A DNA stretch of 34,644 bases, taken from NCBI GenBank assembly GCA_021838715.1, contig JAKCCX010000022.1, positions 1 through 34,644 of the forward strand. Direction: 5' to 3'. This document shows positions 8,568-17,330 of the stretch, one piece after another. The notes beneath the pieces were generated by a model. The model did not search any database. It saw only the letters and a program-made list of their open reading frames with translations, and was not told where the DNA came from. The DNA comes from Pseudomonadota bacterium (GTDB lineage: Bacteria; Pseudomonadota; Gammaproteobacteria; Burkholderiales; Burkholderiaceae_F). The position numbers and the translations under genes were made by a program. Every line of letters starts with the position of its first letter. The first letter of the stretch is position 1.

Positions 8568-8734
8568 GACGTATGGGTCCTCAAGATGGATCGATGGTGC
8601 GTCGCCCCATATTAGCAGCCGATTCTTGCGCACCTCGGGCATGCCGATCGCCGTCGAACATCGCGACGATCGGCATGTTGCCTTGCACCAAGGCTGTGCG
8701 CGCCTCGCAATCGCACTCCGGTAAACTCGCGCCG

Positions 8735-9709
8735 GTGCGCGTCCTGATCGTCAAAACCTCATCGATGGGCGATATCGTCCATGCCCTGCCGATGGTCACC
8801 GACATCGCGCGCGCCTTTCCGCACGCCCGCATCGACTGGGTGGTCGAAGATGCGTTCGCGGAAATTCCCCGCCTGCATCCCTCGGTATCCCGGATCATTC
8901 CGATCGCCTTGCGGCGCTGGCGGAAGAAGCCCTTCTCACGGCAAAGCTGGCGCGAACTGCTCGCCGCGCGCAGCAGCCTGCGGCGGGTTCGCTATCACAC
9001 CATCATCGACTGCCAGGGCCTGCTCAAGAGCGCCCTCGTCGCCGGTTCCGCCCGCGGCCCGGTGAGCGGGTTCTCGCGGACCTCCGCGCGCGAGCCGCTG
9101 GCGACGTTCTTCTATCGGCGCACCGCCAGCATCGACCGGCGCCTGCACGCGGTGGACCGCAACCGCCGCCTCGCCGCCTTCGCGCTCGGATATGCGCTCG
9201 ATGGGCCCGAGGAATTCGGGCTGCGGCCAGCGCCGGGCGATGGCGTGTTTGCCGAGTCCGGTTCGGTGCTGCTGCTCACCAACGCCAGCCGCGCCACCAA
9301 GCTGTGGCCGGACTCGCACTGGACCGCGCTCGAGCGCCACCTCGCCGACCGGGGCTACCGCTGCCTGCTGCCCTGGGGCAGCGACGCGGAGCGGCAGTCC
9401 TGCGAGCGACGGGCGCAACCGATGGTGGCGGCGCAGGTCCTGCCGCGCGCCAATCTCTCGCAGCTCGCCAGCCTGGCGGCGGGCGCGGCGCTGACGATCG
9501 GGCTCGACACGGGCCTCACGCATCTCGCCGCGGCGACGGGAACGCCGGCGGTGGGGATCTATTGCGACTACGACCCGGGGCTGGTCGGGTTGCGCGGCAG
9601 CGGACGGGTCGCCAGCCTCGGCGGCGTGGGCATGACGCCGTCGGTGGCCGAAGTGCTCGCCGCCGTCGACCGGGTGCTCGCCAACCGGCCGGAGCCGGCG
9701 CCGCAATGA
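8735..9709 (+). CDS. waaC: Lipopolysaccharide heptosyltransferase I
   Basis: This 324-residue GT9 glycosyltransferase should add the first L-glycero-D-manno-heptose from ADP-heptose to Kdo2-lipid A at the inner face of the cytoplasmic membrane. It opens with the family motif RVLIVKTSSMGDIVHALP. Donor-side motifs include LLLTNASRATKLWPDSHW and, near the C-terminus, GLDTGLTHLAAATGTPAVGI. The GTG at 8735 was chosen because translation from it begins directly at RVLIVKTSS; the open frame upstream overlaps glgP's 5' region and is not family-like. The last bases overlap waaA as ATGA (9706-9709), indicating translational coupling. Heptosyltransferase II was considered, but the opening motif and the waaA partner favour WaaC. 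Confidence 0.9.
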   Translation: MRVLIVKTSSMGDIVHALPMVTDIARAFPHARIDWVVEDAFAEIPRLHPSVSRIIPIALRRWRKKPFSRQSWRELLAARSSLRRVRYHTIIDCQGLLKSALVAGSARGPVSGFSRTSAREPLATFFYRRTASIDRRLHAVDRNRRLAAFALGYALDGPEEFGLRPAPGDGVFAESGSVLLLTNASRATKLWPDSHWTALERHLADRGYRCLLPWGSDAERQSCERRAQPMVAAQVLPRANLSQLASLAAGAALTIGLDTGLTHLAAATGTPAVGIYCDYDPGLVGLRGSGRVASLGGVGMTPSVAEVLAAVDRVLANRPEPAPQ

Positions 9710-11148
9710 GCGCGGAGGGTCGCCCGCCGCAGCGCGCACCGGTCTGGTACACCGCGGCATGGATCGCCGCGCTGCCGTTCGTGGCGCTGTACCTCTGCCG
9801 GCGCGGGCTGCGCCAGCGCGAGTACTTCCGGCACTGGGGCGAGCGGTTTCTCGGAGCGGGTGCGCGCACGCCCGCTCCGCTGCCGCGGGACGCGCGCCCC
9901 GCACCGACCATCTGGATCCACGCCGTCTCGGTCGGCGAAACCCATGCGGCGTGGCCGCTGATCGAGCGGCTCGCACGGAATCATCCGGGCGCCCGCTTCG
10001 TGTTGACGCACATGACCCCCACCGGCCGCGCCGTCGGTGCCGAGATCGCGCAACGGCTCGCGCGCGCGGCGGGGTCCGGCCCGCTCTCGCAACGCTATCT
10101 CCCCTACGACCTGCCCGGACCCGTACGGCGATTCCTGCGCGAGACGCGCCCGGACGTCGGCGTGCTGATGGAAACCGAGATCTGGCCCACGCTGCTCCAT
10201 GAAGCCGCGGCGGCGGGAATTCCGACCGTGCTCGCCAACGCGCGGCTCTCCGAGCGGTCGGCCGCCAAGGCGGCGCGATTCTCGCGTTTGTTCGCCGGTG
10301 CCGGCGCCAACCTCGCCGCCGTCGGCGCGCAGACCCCGGAGGATCGCGATCGCATCGCGCGCTGGTTCCCCGGGCCCATCGCCGTCACCGGCAACCTGAA
10401 ATTCGACCTGCGGCCCGATGCCGAACTCGTCGCCCGCGGCCAACGGTGGCGCGCACGGATCGGCGCCGATCGGCCGCTATGGCTGTTCGCCAGCACGCGG
10501 GAAGGCGAAGAGGCGATGCTGCTCGATGCGTTGTCGGCCCGCGCCGGCACGGAAATGGCGTCGCCGGCGTCGCCGGCGTCGTCGCCCCGGCTGTTGTTCG
10601 TCCCCCGCCACCCGCAGCGCTTCGACGATGTGGCCGCCTTGCTGGTGCAACGCGGCCTGCGCGTGCTGCGGCGCACACAATGGGAGTCTCCGTTTGCCGA
10701 TCCGGCCGCGCCGGATGCATCGACCGTCCTGTTGGGCGACTCGATGGGCGAGATGCCGATGTACTACGCGATGGCCGACGCGACCGTGATCGGCGGCAGC
10801 CTCGCGCCCTTGGGCGGACAGAACCTCATCGAAGCGGCCGCCTGCGGCTGCCCGATCGTGTTCGGTCCGCACATGTTCAACTTCGCCCAGGCAGCGGCCG
10901 ATGCGGTCGCCTGCGGCGCCGCACGCCGCGTGGCCGACGCCGCGGAGGCACTGCAGGCGCTGGGGGAGATCACCCGCGACGCCGCGCTGCGCGCCCGGAT
11001 GCGCACCGCGGCCCAGGCGTTTTCCCAGACCCACCGCGGCGCCGCCAACCGGATGGTTGCGGTGATCGAGGAGGCGTTGCGGACGCCGCCCGGTCAGACG
11101 GCAACGGCAAGCGGACTGCGGCGACGGTCGTCGCCGACACCGTCGTAG
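9706..11148 (+). CDS. waaA: 3-deoxy-D-manno-octulosonic acid (Kdo) transferase
   Basis: This 480-residue GT30 enzyme transfers Kdo from CMP-Kdo to lipid IVA. An N-terminal hydrophobic anchor (VWYTAAWIAALPFVALYL) precedes the acceptor-site motif HAVSVGET with the catalytic glutamate. Further motifs are METEIWPTLL, NARLSERSA, TGNLKFDL, FVPRHPQRF and GGSLAPLGGQNLIEAAACG. The usual STH(P/E)GEE stretch reads ASTREGEE. The protein is longer than the roughly 425 residues of E. coli WaaA. Part of the excess is an ASPASPASS insert just before the FVPRHP strand, and the C-terminal tail is also long. The start overlaps the waaC stop (ATGA). The 3' end overlaps the convergent epimerase gene by 55 bases. 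Confidence 0.92.
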   Translation: MSAEGRPPQRAPVWYTAAWIAALPFVALYLCRRGLRQREYFRHWGERFLGAGARTPAPLPRDARPAPTIWIHAVSVGETHAAWPLIERLARNHPGARFVLTHMTPTGRAVGAEIAQRLARAAGSGPLSQRYLPYDLPGPVRRFLRETRPDVGVLMETEIWPTLLHEAAAAGIPTVLANARLSERSAAKAARFSRLFAGAGANLAAVGAQTPEDRDRIARWFPGPIAVTGNLKFDLRPDAELVARGQRWRARIGADRPLWLFASTREGEEAMLLDALSARAGTEMASPASPASSPRLLFVPRHPQRFDDVAALLVQRGLRVLRRTQWESPFADPAAPDASTVLLGDSMGEMPMYYAMADATVIGGSLAPLGGQNLIEAAACGCPIVFGPHMFNFAQAAADAVACGAARRVADAAEALQALGEITRDAALRARMRTAAQAFSQTHRGAANRMVAVIEEALRTPPGQTATASGLRRRSSPTPS

Positions 11149-12116
11149 CCGTAATAGCTCCGCAGCCACCGCACCAGGGCGTCGAGCCCGACGTCGATGT
11201 TGGTCGTCGGCCTCCAGCCGAGATCGCGAATCGTGGCGTCGATGTCGGCCGCCGTCGACCGGACGTCCCCGGGCTGCATGGGTTTGAACACCCGCTTCGC
11301 GGGTTTGCCGATGGCGCGCTCCAGGATTGCGATGAAATGCAGCAATTCCTCCGGGCGATGGTTTCCCAGGTTGTAGACGCGATGCGACACCGCGTCGAAC
11401 CGGGACGTCTCGTCGAGCGCGCGCAAGGTTCCGTCGACGATGTCGTCGATATAGGTGAAATCGCGACGCATGTCCCCTTCCCCATAGACCTCGATGGGCT
11501 TCCCCTCGAAGATGGCGCGGGCGAACTTCAACGGCGCCATGTCCGGACGCCCCCAGGGCCCGTACACGGTGAAGTAGCGCAACCCGGTGAGGCGCAAGCC
11601 GAACTGCATCGCGTACACCTGCGCAATCAGCTCGTTCGCCCGCTTGGTGGCGGCATAGAGGCTGATCGGCCGCTCGACCGGATCGTCGATCGAGAACGGC
11701 TGCTTGACGTTGGCACCGTACACGCTGGACGACGATGCGTAGACGAAGTGCCGGACGTTTCCCGCCGCGCGAGCCGCTTCCAGCAGATTGACGAATCCGG
11801 CGATGTTGCTGTCGATGTAGGCGTGCGGGTTTTCAAAGGAGTAGCGCACGCCGGCCTGCGCGGCAAGATGAACGATGCGGGCGGGCCGCGTCTCCGCCAT
11901 CAGCGAGAACAGGGCCGCGCGATCCGCCAGGTCGATTTCCGCCACCCGATACGCGGGGTCGGCCCCGCGCGCCACGCGGTCGCGTTTGAGCTGCGGGTCG
12001 TAATACGAATTGAAGTTGTCGATCCCCACCACGCGCTCGCCCCGCGCAAGCAGCGCCTCCGCAACCGCGCTGCCGATGAATCCGGCGCATCCGGTAACCA
12101 GAACCGTGTCTTCCAC
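11094..12116 (-). CDS. NAD-dependent nucleotide-sugar epimerase, UDP-glucuronate 4-epimerase type
   Basis: This 340-residue extended-SDR protein should interconvert UDP-glucuronate and UDP-galacturonate. The nucleotide-binding motif GCAGFIG is at residues 9-15, catalytic Y154 and K158 are in SLYAATKRANE, and the preceding serine-rich YASSSSVYG is present. The segment KQPFSIDDPVERPISLYAA followed by RYFTVYGPWGRPDMA is characteristic of UDP-glucuronate epimerases rather than GalE. The GTG at 12116 is preceded by GGGAGG 4 bases upstream and begins directly before the Rossmann motif; an alternative ATG at 12170 adds a Pro/Ala-rich leader. It is the last gene of the glycan operon, 69 bases after ugd, whose product UDP-glucuronate would be its substrate. 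Its 3' end overlaps waaA. Confidence 0.87.
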   Translation of the reverse strand: MEDTVLVTGCAGFIGSAVAEALLARGERVVGIDNFNSYYDPQLKRDRVARGADPAYRVAEIDLADRAALFSLMAETRPARIVHLAAQAGVRYSFENPHAYIDSNIAGFVNLLEAARAAGNVRHFVYASSSSVYGANVKQPFSIDDPVERPISLYAATKRANELIAQVYAMQFGLRLTGLRYFTVYGPWGRPDMAPLKFARAIFEGKPIEVYGEGDMRRDFTYIDDIVDGTLRALDETSRFDAVSHRVYNLGNHRPEELLHFIAILERAIGKPAKRVFKPMQPGDVRSTAADIDATIRDLGWRPTTNIDVGLDALVRWLRSYYGYDGVGDDRRRSPLAVAV

Positions 12117-12185
12117 CCTGCCTCCCGACCAAGGCGGCGCGACCCCCGGCCGCGCCGCATCCGATGACAACCCGCAGACGACCGC

Positions 12186-13520
12186 TCAGGCGGCCGTCGG
12201 ACGCCCGATCCCGACGTAGCGCAGCCCCGCCGCGGCAACCGCCCGCGGGTCGTAGAGGTTGCGTCCATCGACGAGGGTGCGGGCGCGCAGCCTGGGCGCC
12301 AGCGCGGCAAAATCCGGGCTGCGGAACTCGAGCCATTCCGTGACCACGACCAGCGCATCGGCACCTTCGCAGGCCGCTTCAGCGGTGTCGCAGATGGCGA
12401 CCTTGCGCTCGATTTCGGACAATGCCCGGCGGGCCGTATCGCGGGCCTGCGGATCGTATGCCCGCACCGTCGCCCCGGCGGCGACGAGGTCGCGAATCAG
12501 GACCACGCTCGACGCCTCGCGCACGTCGTCGGTGTTGGCCTTGAAGGCGAGTCCCCATATCGCGATCACCCGGCCGCGCAGTTCGCCGCCCAGCGCATCG
12601 CGCAGCTTGATGGCAAGAACGTGCTTCTGTTCCTCGTTGACTTCATGCACCGCCGACAACAGACGCGCCGAGACGACGTTCTCGCGCGCCATCGCCAGCA
12701 GCGCCCGGACGTCCTTGGGAAAGCACGAGCCGCCGTACCCCGCGCCCGCATAGAGGAAGCTCGGTCCGATCCGGGGGTCGGCGCCGATCGCCTCCCGCAC
12801 CTTCTCGATGTCGGCGCCGAGCTTTTCCGCCAGGCGCGCCAGTTCGTTCATGAACGAGATCCGGGTCGCCAGCATCGCATTGGCCGCGTACTTCGCCAGC
12901 TCCGACGAATGCGGATCGAGAATGATCAGGCGGTTGTGGTTGCGGTTGAACGGCGCATAGAGCGCGGTGAACGTCGCGATCGCGTCCGGATCTTCGGTGC
13001 CCACGACGATGCGGTCCGGATGCATGAAGTCGGCAACCGCAGCGCCTTCCTTGAGGAATTCCGGATTGGACGCGACGGCGACCTTGAGCGATTTGCCGCG
13101 GTGGGCGAGTTCCTCCTCGACGGCGTGGGCGACGAGAACGTGCGTGCCGACCGGCACGGTGGACTTGACGACCACCAGCGCGTTTCTCGTCAGGCGCCGG
13201 CCGAGTTCGCGCGCCGCCCCTTCCACGTGCCGGACGTCGGCCGAACCGTCTTCGTCGGTCGGCGTGCCCACGGCGATGAAGAAGATGTCGGAATGCGCGA
13301 CCGCGGCGTCGTAATCCGACGAAAAATGCAGCCGCCCCGCCGCCCGGTTGCGCGCCACGACCTCGTCGAGCCCCGGTTCGTGTATGGGAATCTCGCCATC
13401 GTTCAGGCGCGCGACCTTGGTCTTGTCGATGTCGATGCACAGCACCGAGTTGCCGACGTCCGCCAGACACGCACCGGTGACCAGGCCGACGTACCCCGTT
13501 CCAATGACCGTAACTTTCAT
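12186..13520 (-). CDS. ugd: UDP-glucose 6-dehydrogenase
   Basis: This 444-residue enzyme oxidises UDP-glucose to UDP-glucuronate with 2 NAD+. The N-terminal Rossmann motif is [15 protein letters not shown] (residues 6-20). The catalytic thiol is C266 in [10 protein letters not shown]. Other hallmarks are [46 protein letters not shown] and, in the C-terminal domain, [16 protein letters not shown]. The length is normal for bacterial Ugd. The ATG at 13520 overlaps the TGA of the upstream histidine-phosphatase gene (ATGA), so the pair is translationally coupled. With the epimerase downstream it supplies acidic sugar donors to the glycosyltransferases of this operon. Confidence 0.95.
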   Translation of the reverse strand: MKVTVIGTGYVGLVTGACLADVGNSVLCIDIDKTKVARLNDGEIPIHEPGLDEVVARNRAAGRLHFSSDYDAAVAHSDIFFIAVGTPTDEDGSADVRHVEGAARELGRRLTRNALVVVKSTVPVGTHVLVAHAVEEELAHRGKSLKVAVASNPEFLKEGAAVADFMHPDRIVVGTEDPDAIATFTALYAPFNRNHNRLIILDPHSSELAKYAANAMLATRISFMNELARLAEKLGADIEKVREAIGADPRIGPSFLYAGAGYGGSCFPKDVRALLAMARENVVSARLLSAVHEVNEEQKHVLAIKLRDALGGELRGRVIAIWGLAFKANTDDVREASSVVLIRDLVAAGATVRAYDPQARDTARRALSEIERKVAICDTAEAACEGADALVVVTEWLEFRSPDFAALAPRLRARTLVDGRNLYDPRAVAAAGLRYVGIGRPTAA

Positions 13521-14239
13521 TTCGACCTTTCCCTATATTCCACGGAATCAACAGAAAATCGACTCGATCGGAGGTGCCGGCCGCCGACGCTGGCCATGCC
13601 GGACCGTCGGCGGGTGCCCCGAACCCCGCCGGCACGCAAGTCTAAACGGACGACCGCACCGGGTTCGACCGCAAACGCCCGGAACTGCGACAGCGGCAGA
13701 TCGCCCGCCGCCAGAAGCGCCAGGCGGATGATTCCGGCGTGGGTGACGACGACCGTCGTCCCCGACCGGTTCCGCCGCGACCGCAGGGTCCGGAGGAACG
13801 CCCTCAGTCGCGCCTGCGCCTGGGCCAGCGTCTCCCCTTCGGGGAACCGGAAGCGGTCCGGAGTCCGCTTCCACGCCCGGAGTTGGTCCGGCCAGCGCTC
13901 GCGCACCTCGCGCTGCGTCAACCCTTCCCAGCTTCCGAAGCGCAGTTCGTGCAATCGCCGGTCGACGGCGGGACGCCCGACGCCGAGACATCGGGCGATC
14001 ACCGCCGAGGTCCGGACCGCCCGGCGCAAAGGGCTCGATACGACGGTCGTGACCCGATGCCGCAGAAGGCTGCGGGCGGCGCGGCGCGCCTGGCACACGC
14101 CGGCCGGCGCGAGGGGGATGTCGCTGCCGCCTTGATAGCGCCCCTGCGCCGTCCAGCGCGTTTCACCGTGCCGGACGAAATAGATCGCCGCGCGCCCCCC
14201 GGGACGAGACCGGACCGGTCGTTCCGCGCTACGCGTCAC
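13517..14239 (-). CDS. Histidine phosphatase superfamily (phosphoglycerate-mutase-like) protein
   Basis: This 240-residue cytosolic phosphatase of the branch-1 histidine phosphatase superfamily carries the catalytic FVRHGETRW motif (RHGE at 23-26), the second-half [13 protein letters not shown] with the second histidine, [15 protein letters not shown], and LRFGSWEGL with the usual acidic residue. The catalytic set looks complete. The GTG at 14239 overlaps the stop of the ABC-exporter gene (GTGA), and its own stop overlaps the ugd start (ATGA). The substrate cannot be told from sequence; a phosphorylated sugar or lipid-linked intermediate of the glycan pathway is an inference from context. The first ~18 residues are basic and the C-terminal ~40 are basic and low in family similarity. 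Confidence 0.85.
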   Translation of the reverse strand: MTRSAERPVRSRPGGRAAIYFVRHGETRWTAQGRYQGGSDIPLAPAGVCQARRAARSLLRHRVTTVVSSPLRRAVRTSAVIARCLGVGRPAVDRRLHELRFGSWEGLTQREVRERWPDQLRAWKRTPDRFRFPEGETLAQAQARLRAFLRTLRSRRNRSGTTVVVTHAGIIRLALLAAGDLPLSQFRAFAVEPGAVVRLDLRAGGVRGTRRRSGMASVGGRHLRSSRFSVDSVEYRERSK

Positions 14240-16077
14240 GACACCACCATCCCGGCCATCGGCGCCGCGCCCTCTTCGCGCAGCAGCGCGCGCCACAGCC
14301 GGCCGTAGGCGCCGCGGCGGCCAAGCAGTTCCTCATGGGTGCCGCGCTCGACGATGCGCCCGCGCTCCAGCACCAGGATCAGGTCGGCTGCGACGACGGT
14401 TTCGAGGCGATGGGCGATGACGAGGGCGGAGCGGCCCCGTGCAAGCTGCCGCAGGGCCGTCATCACGCCGTACTCGGTCGTCGGATCCAGACTGCTGCTG
14501 GGTTCGTCGAGGAGCACGATCGGCGCGCTCGCCAGCATCGCCCGGGCGATCGCGACGCATTGGCGCTGCCCGCCCGAGAGGGTGCCGCCGCGTTCCCCCA
14601 CCACCGTGTCGAATCCCTGCGGCAGCCGCTCGAACACCGATGCCACGCCGACCTGCCGCGCTGCCTCGATCGCCTCGGCGCGCCCCGCCGAGGGGCCGCC
14701 GTATGCGATGTTCTCCCAGATGCTCGCGCGGAAGAGCACGGGGTCCTGATGCACGGTCGCGACGTTCCGGCGCACGAAGTCGAGTCGCAAGCTGCGGAGG
14801 TCGAAGCCGTCGAGGACCACGCTGCCGGAATCCGGGTCATGGAAGCGTGCGATCAGGCCGGCGATCGTGCTCTTCCCCGATCCGGTCTCGCCCACGAGGG
14901 CGACCATCTTCCCGGGTTCGAGGGCGAAGGAGACGTCGCGCAGCACCATCTCCCCGGGGAGATATCCAAAGCAGACGTGACGCAGTTCGACCTTGCCTGC
15001 GCAATGGTCCGGCAGCACCGCGTCGGGCATCTCCGCGATCGCCGACCGTTCCGCCCGGCATTCGCCGATGCGTTCGATTGCCACGATCGACCGCCCGAAC
15101 ACCCGTCCCGTCTTGGCCAACTGGCGTGCCGGCGTCGCCATCCGATTGACGTACGCCATGAACACCAGCAGTTCTCCCACCGTCAACGTCCCGTGCATGA
15201 CGCTGCCGGCGCCATACCAGGCGACCGCCCCGGTCGCCACCGCGAGGACGAGTCCGATCGCCGGCCCGAACTGCGCCTGGGCCTCGTTGGCCTTCTCGTT
15301 CGACGCGAGACCGGCATCGGCGATCCGGGCAAAGCGCCGGTCCTCGTACGCCTCGCGCGCGAACGCCTGCACGACGTGCAGCGCGCCGAACACCTCCTGG
15401 ACCGCGCTCCAGAGATTTCCCTCCTGCTGCCGGACCTCGCGAAGCGACCGCCGCAGGCGTGCCGCGTAGTACCGCGCGACGAAGAACAGCACCGGGGCCA
15501 CCGCGACGGCAAACAGTCCGAATCGCCAGTTGACCCACATCATCACGGCCGCCATCCCGAGGATCGAAAGCGTGTGCGGCACGACGTCGATCCCGATCGC
15601 GGCGATGAGGTCCTGCAACTGGCGCACGTCCGCTCCGATCCGCGTCATGAGTTCGCCGCCCGGGGTGCGGCGATGGAAACCCAGGTCCATGCGCTGCAGA
15701 TGCGCGAACAGGTCGGCGCGCACACGCAGGACCACCCGGCTTCCGGCATCGAGGAGCAGTCGATTCCCCCCGTACACCAGGACGGCCTCGACCGCCCCCA
15801 GGCCGATCATCGCGAGGATCAGGACATCGAGCAGCGCGGTCCGGCCCAGGACCGGATCGGGAAGCAGTCCCGCGAGACGGTGCGGCAACGGATGCTGGAG
15901 CAGCACGCTGTCGAAGAGGAACTTCAAAGGCCAGGGCGTCACCAGCAGGACCACGGAACGCAGCACCGTCATCGAGCACCCGGCAATGAACTTGCCGCGC
16001 TCCTGTGCGAGGTACTGCCACAGCCACGCGCGCCCGCCCGGGTGCGGAAGCGCCGGGTTCGCGCCACGACCGTTCAT
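14236..16077 (-). CDS. ABC exporter, fused membrane and ATPase domains (MsbA-like)
   Basis: This 613-residue half-transporter is expected to work as a homodimer in the cytoplasmic membrane. The transmembrane domain covers about residues 30-320. The nucleotide-binding domain has Walker A GETGSGKST (396-404), signature LSGGQRQ (500-506), Walker B with DEPSSSLD (524-531) and the H-loop in VIAHRLET. All ATPase residues are present. It resembles lipid/glycolipid flippases and multidrug exporters of the MsbA type. Its place between glycosyltransferases and sugar-nucleotide genes suggests it flips or exports the glycan product, which is inference. The start overlaps the upstream GT4 stop (ATGA, 16074-16077), and its TGA overlaps the phosphatase GTG. 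No peptidase domain is present, so it is not a peptide exporter of the C39 kind. Confidence 0.92.
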   Translation of the reverse strand: MNGRGANPALPHPGGRAWLWQYLAQERGKFIAGCSMTVLRSVVLLVTPWPLKFLFDSVLLQHPLPHRLAGLLPDPVLGRTALLDVLILAMIGLGAVEAVLVYGGNRLLLDAGSRVVLRVRADLFAHLQRMDLGFHRRTPGGELMTRIGADVRQLQDLIAAIGIDVVPHTLSILGMAAVMMWVNWRFGLFAVAVAPVLFFVARYYAARLRRSLREVRQQEGNLWSAVQEVFGALHVVQAFAREAYEDRRFARIADAGLASNEKANEAQAQFGPAIGLVLAVATGAVAWYGAGSVMHGTLTVGELLVFMAYVNRMATPARQLAKTGRVFGRSIVAIERIGECRAERSAIAEMPDAVLPDHCAGKVELRHVCFGYLPGEMVLRDVSFALEPGKMVALVGETGSGKSTIAGLIARFHDPDSGSVVLDGFDLRSLRLDFVRRNVATVHQDPVLFRASIWENIAYGGPSAGRAEAIEAARQVGVASVFERLPQGFDTVVGERGGTLSGGQRQCVAIARAMLASAPIVLLDEPSSSLDPTTEYGVMTALRQLARGRSALVIAHRLETVVAADLILVLERGRIVERGTHEELLGRRGAYGRLWRALLREEGAAPMAGMVVS

Positions 16078-17330
16078 ACCCCCAACCCGGCCGCCGCCCC
16101 GATGTCGAATCCCAGCACCGTCCCGACCACACGCTTCCAGCTGCGTTCGCCCGCGAAGGCCGTTGCGTTGTCCGCCATCCGATGCCGCAGCTGCGGCTGC
16201 GCGAGCAGGACGCCGAGGGCCTGCGCGCAGCCCCGTACGCTTCCGGGCTCATACAGCACCCCGGTCACGCCGTCCTGCACGATGTCGGCGATCTGCCCCA
16301 GGCGCGGCGCCACCACCGGACGACCGGCGGCCAGCGATTCGATGATCTTCAGCGGCGAGAAGTAGAAGTCGTCCTGGGGCGCATAGGGCGCGGCCGTCAC
16401 GTCCATCGCCTCCAGCCAGTGCGGGATCTGCGCATGGGGAACCCGCCCCGGCAGCAACACCTGCGCGGCGCAGGAAGAGGCGGCAACCCGGTCCCGCGCC
16501 GCCGCCCAGTCCGGACCGTCGCCGACCGCCACGAGGCGGGAGGACGGATGGCGGGCCGCGATCTCCTCGAAGGCCCGGATCAACAGGTCCACGCCATGCC
16601 ACGGCTTGAAGCTGCCGATGAATCCGATCACCGTACCGTCGCCCAGGCCGAACGCGCGGCGGATCTCGTCCCCCTTGCCGCCGGCACCACCGGTGCCGAA
16701 CCGCTCGGTGTCCACCCCGTTGGGAACCACTTCGACGCGCACGGCATCCCCGACCACCTGCCGCACGTGCGCCGCCACGGCCTCCGAAACCGCCACGACG
16801 ACCTGCGCACCGCGATACGAGGCGGCCTGCATTGCCGTCGCGCGATCGACCAATCGCAGTCCGCGGTAGCGCGCCTGCTCGTCCACCAGCGGCGCATTCA
16901 CCTCCAGGATGCGCGCGACGCCGTAGTGGCCGGCGATTTCCGCCCCCGCGCGGCACAACAGGCTGTGCCGCTCATAGACGACATCCGGTCGGAATCCGAT
17001 GCGCGACAACCCGGTCGTCACGCGTCGGGCGAGCGTGTCGTCGTAGGCGATCCGCCGGATCTCCCGGCGCATCTCGACGGATTCGAGGGCGGATTCGGGG
17101 ATGCCGAGGCGCCGGCTGGTCGCGGCGAGCACCGCCGGATCGTCGGGCATCTCCAGATGCAGGAGCCGCGCCGGCGGCGGCGGATTGCCTTCGCCGAGCG
17201 CCGCGCATGCCAGCACGACCTCGTGCCCGAGGGCGGCGGCGGCCGCGGTGAACTCGCGCACATGCACCGAGGCGCCCTTGTCCCCGAGAACCGGGATGCC
17301 GGAATCGGCGTTCAGGTACAGGATCTTCAT
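16074..17330 (-). CDS. Glycosyltransferase, GT4-like (GT-B fold)
   Basis: This 418-residue protein has a two-domain GT-B layout. The N-terminal domain opens MKILYLNADSGIPVLG and contains KGASVHVREFTAAAAALGH, typical of GT4 enzymes that bind the acceptor here. The C-terminal donor domain contains VVPNGVDTERF, GFIGSFKPWHGVDLLI and the ExxE-like region SPLKIIESLAAGRPVV. The donor and acceptor cannot be read from sequence; UDP-glucuronate or UDP-galacturonate made by the same operon is a reasonable guess. No signal peptide or transmembrane segment is seen, so it acts on the cytosolic side. The ATG at 17330 overlaps the upstream glycosyltransferase stop (17327-17330), and its stop overlaps the ABC-exporter start. 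The open frame extending to 17867 is a shadow over the neighbouring gene. Confidence 0.9.
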   Translation of the reverse strand: MKILYLNADSGIPVLGDKGASVHVREFTAAAAALGHEVVLACAALGEGNPPPPARLLHLEMPDDPAVLAATSRRLGIPESALESVEMRREIRRIAYDDTLARRVTTGLSRIGFRPDVVYERHSLLCRAGAEIAGHYGVARILEVNAPLVDEQARYRGLRLVDRATAMQAASYRGAQVVVAVSEAVAAHVRQVVGDAVRVEVVPNGVDTERFGTGGAGGKGDEIRRAFGLGDGTVIGFIGSFKPWHGVDLLIRAFEEIAARHPSSRLVAVGDGPDWAAARDRVAASSCAAQVLLPGRVPHAQIPHWLEAMDVTAAPYAPQDDFYFSPLKIIESLAAGRPVVAPRLGQIADIVQDGVTGVLYEPGSVRGCAQALGVLLAQPQLRHRMADNATAFAGERSWKRVVGTVLGFDIGAAAGLGV

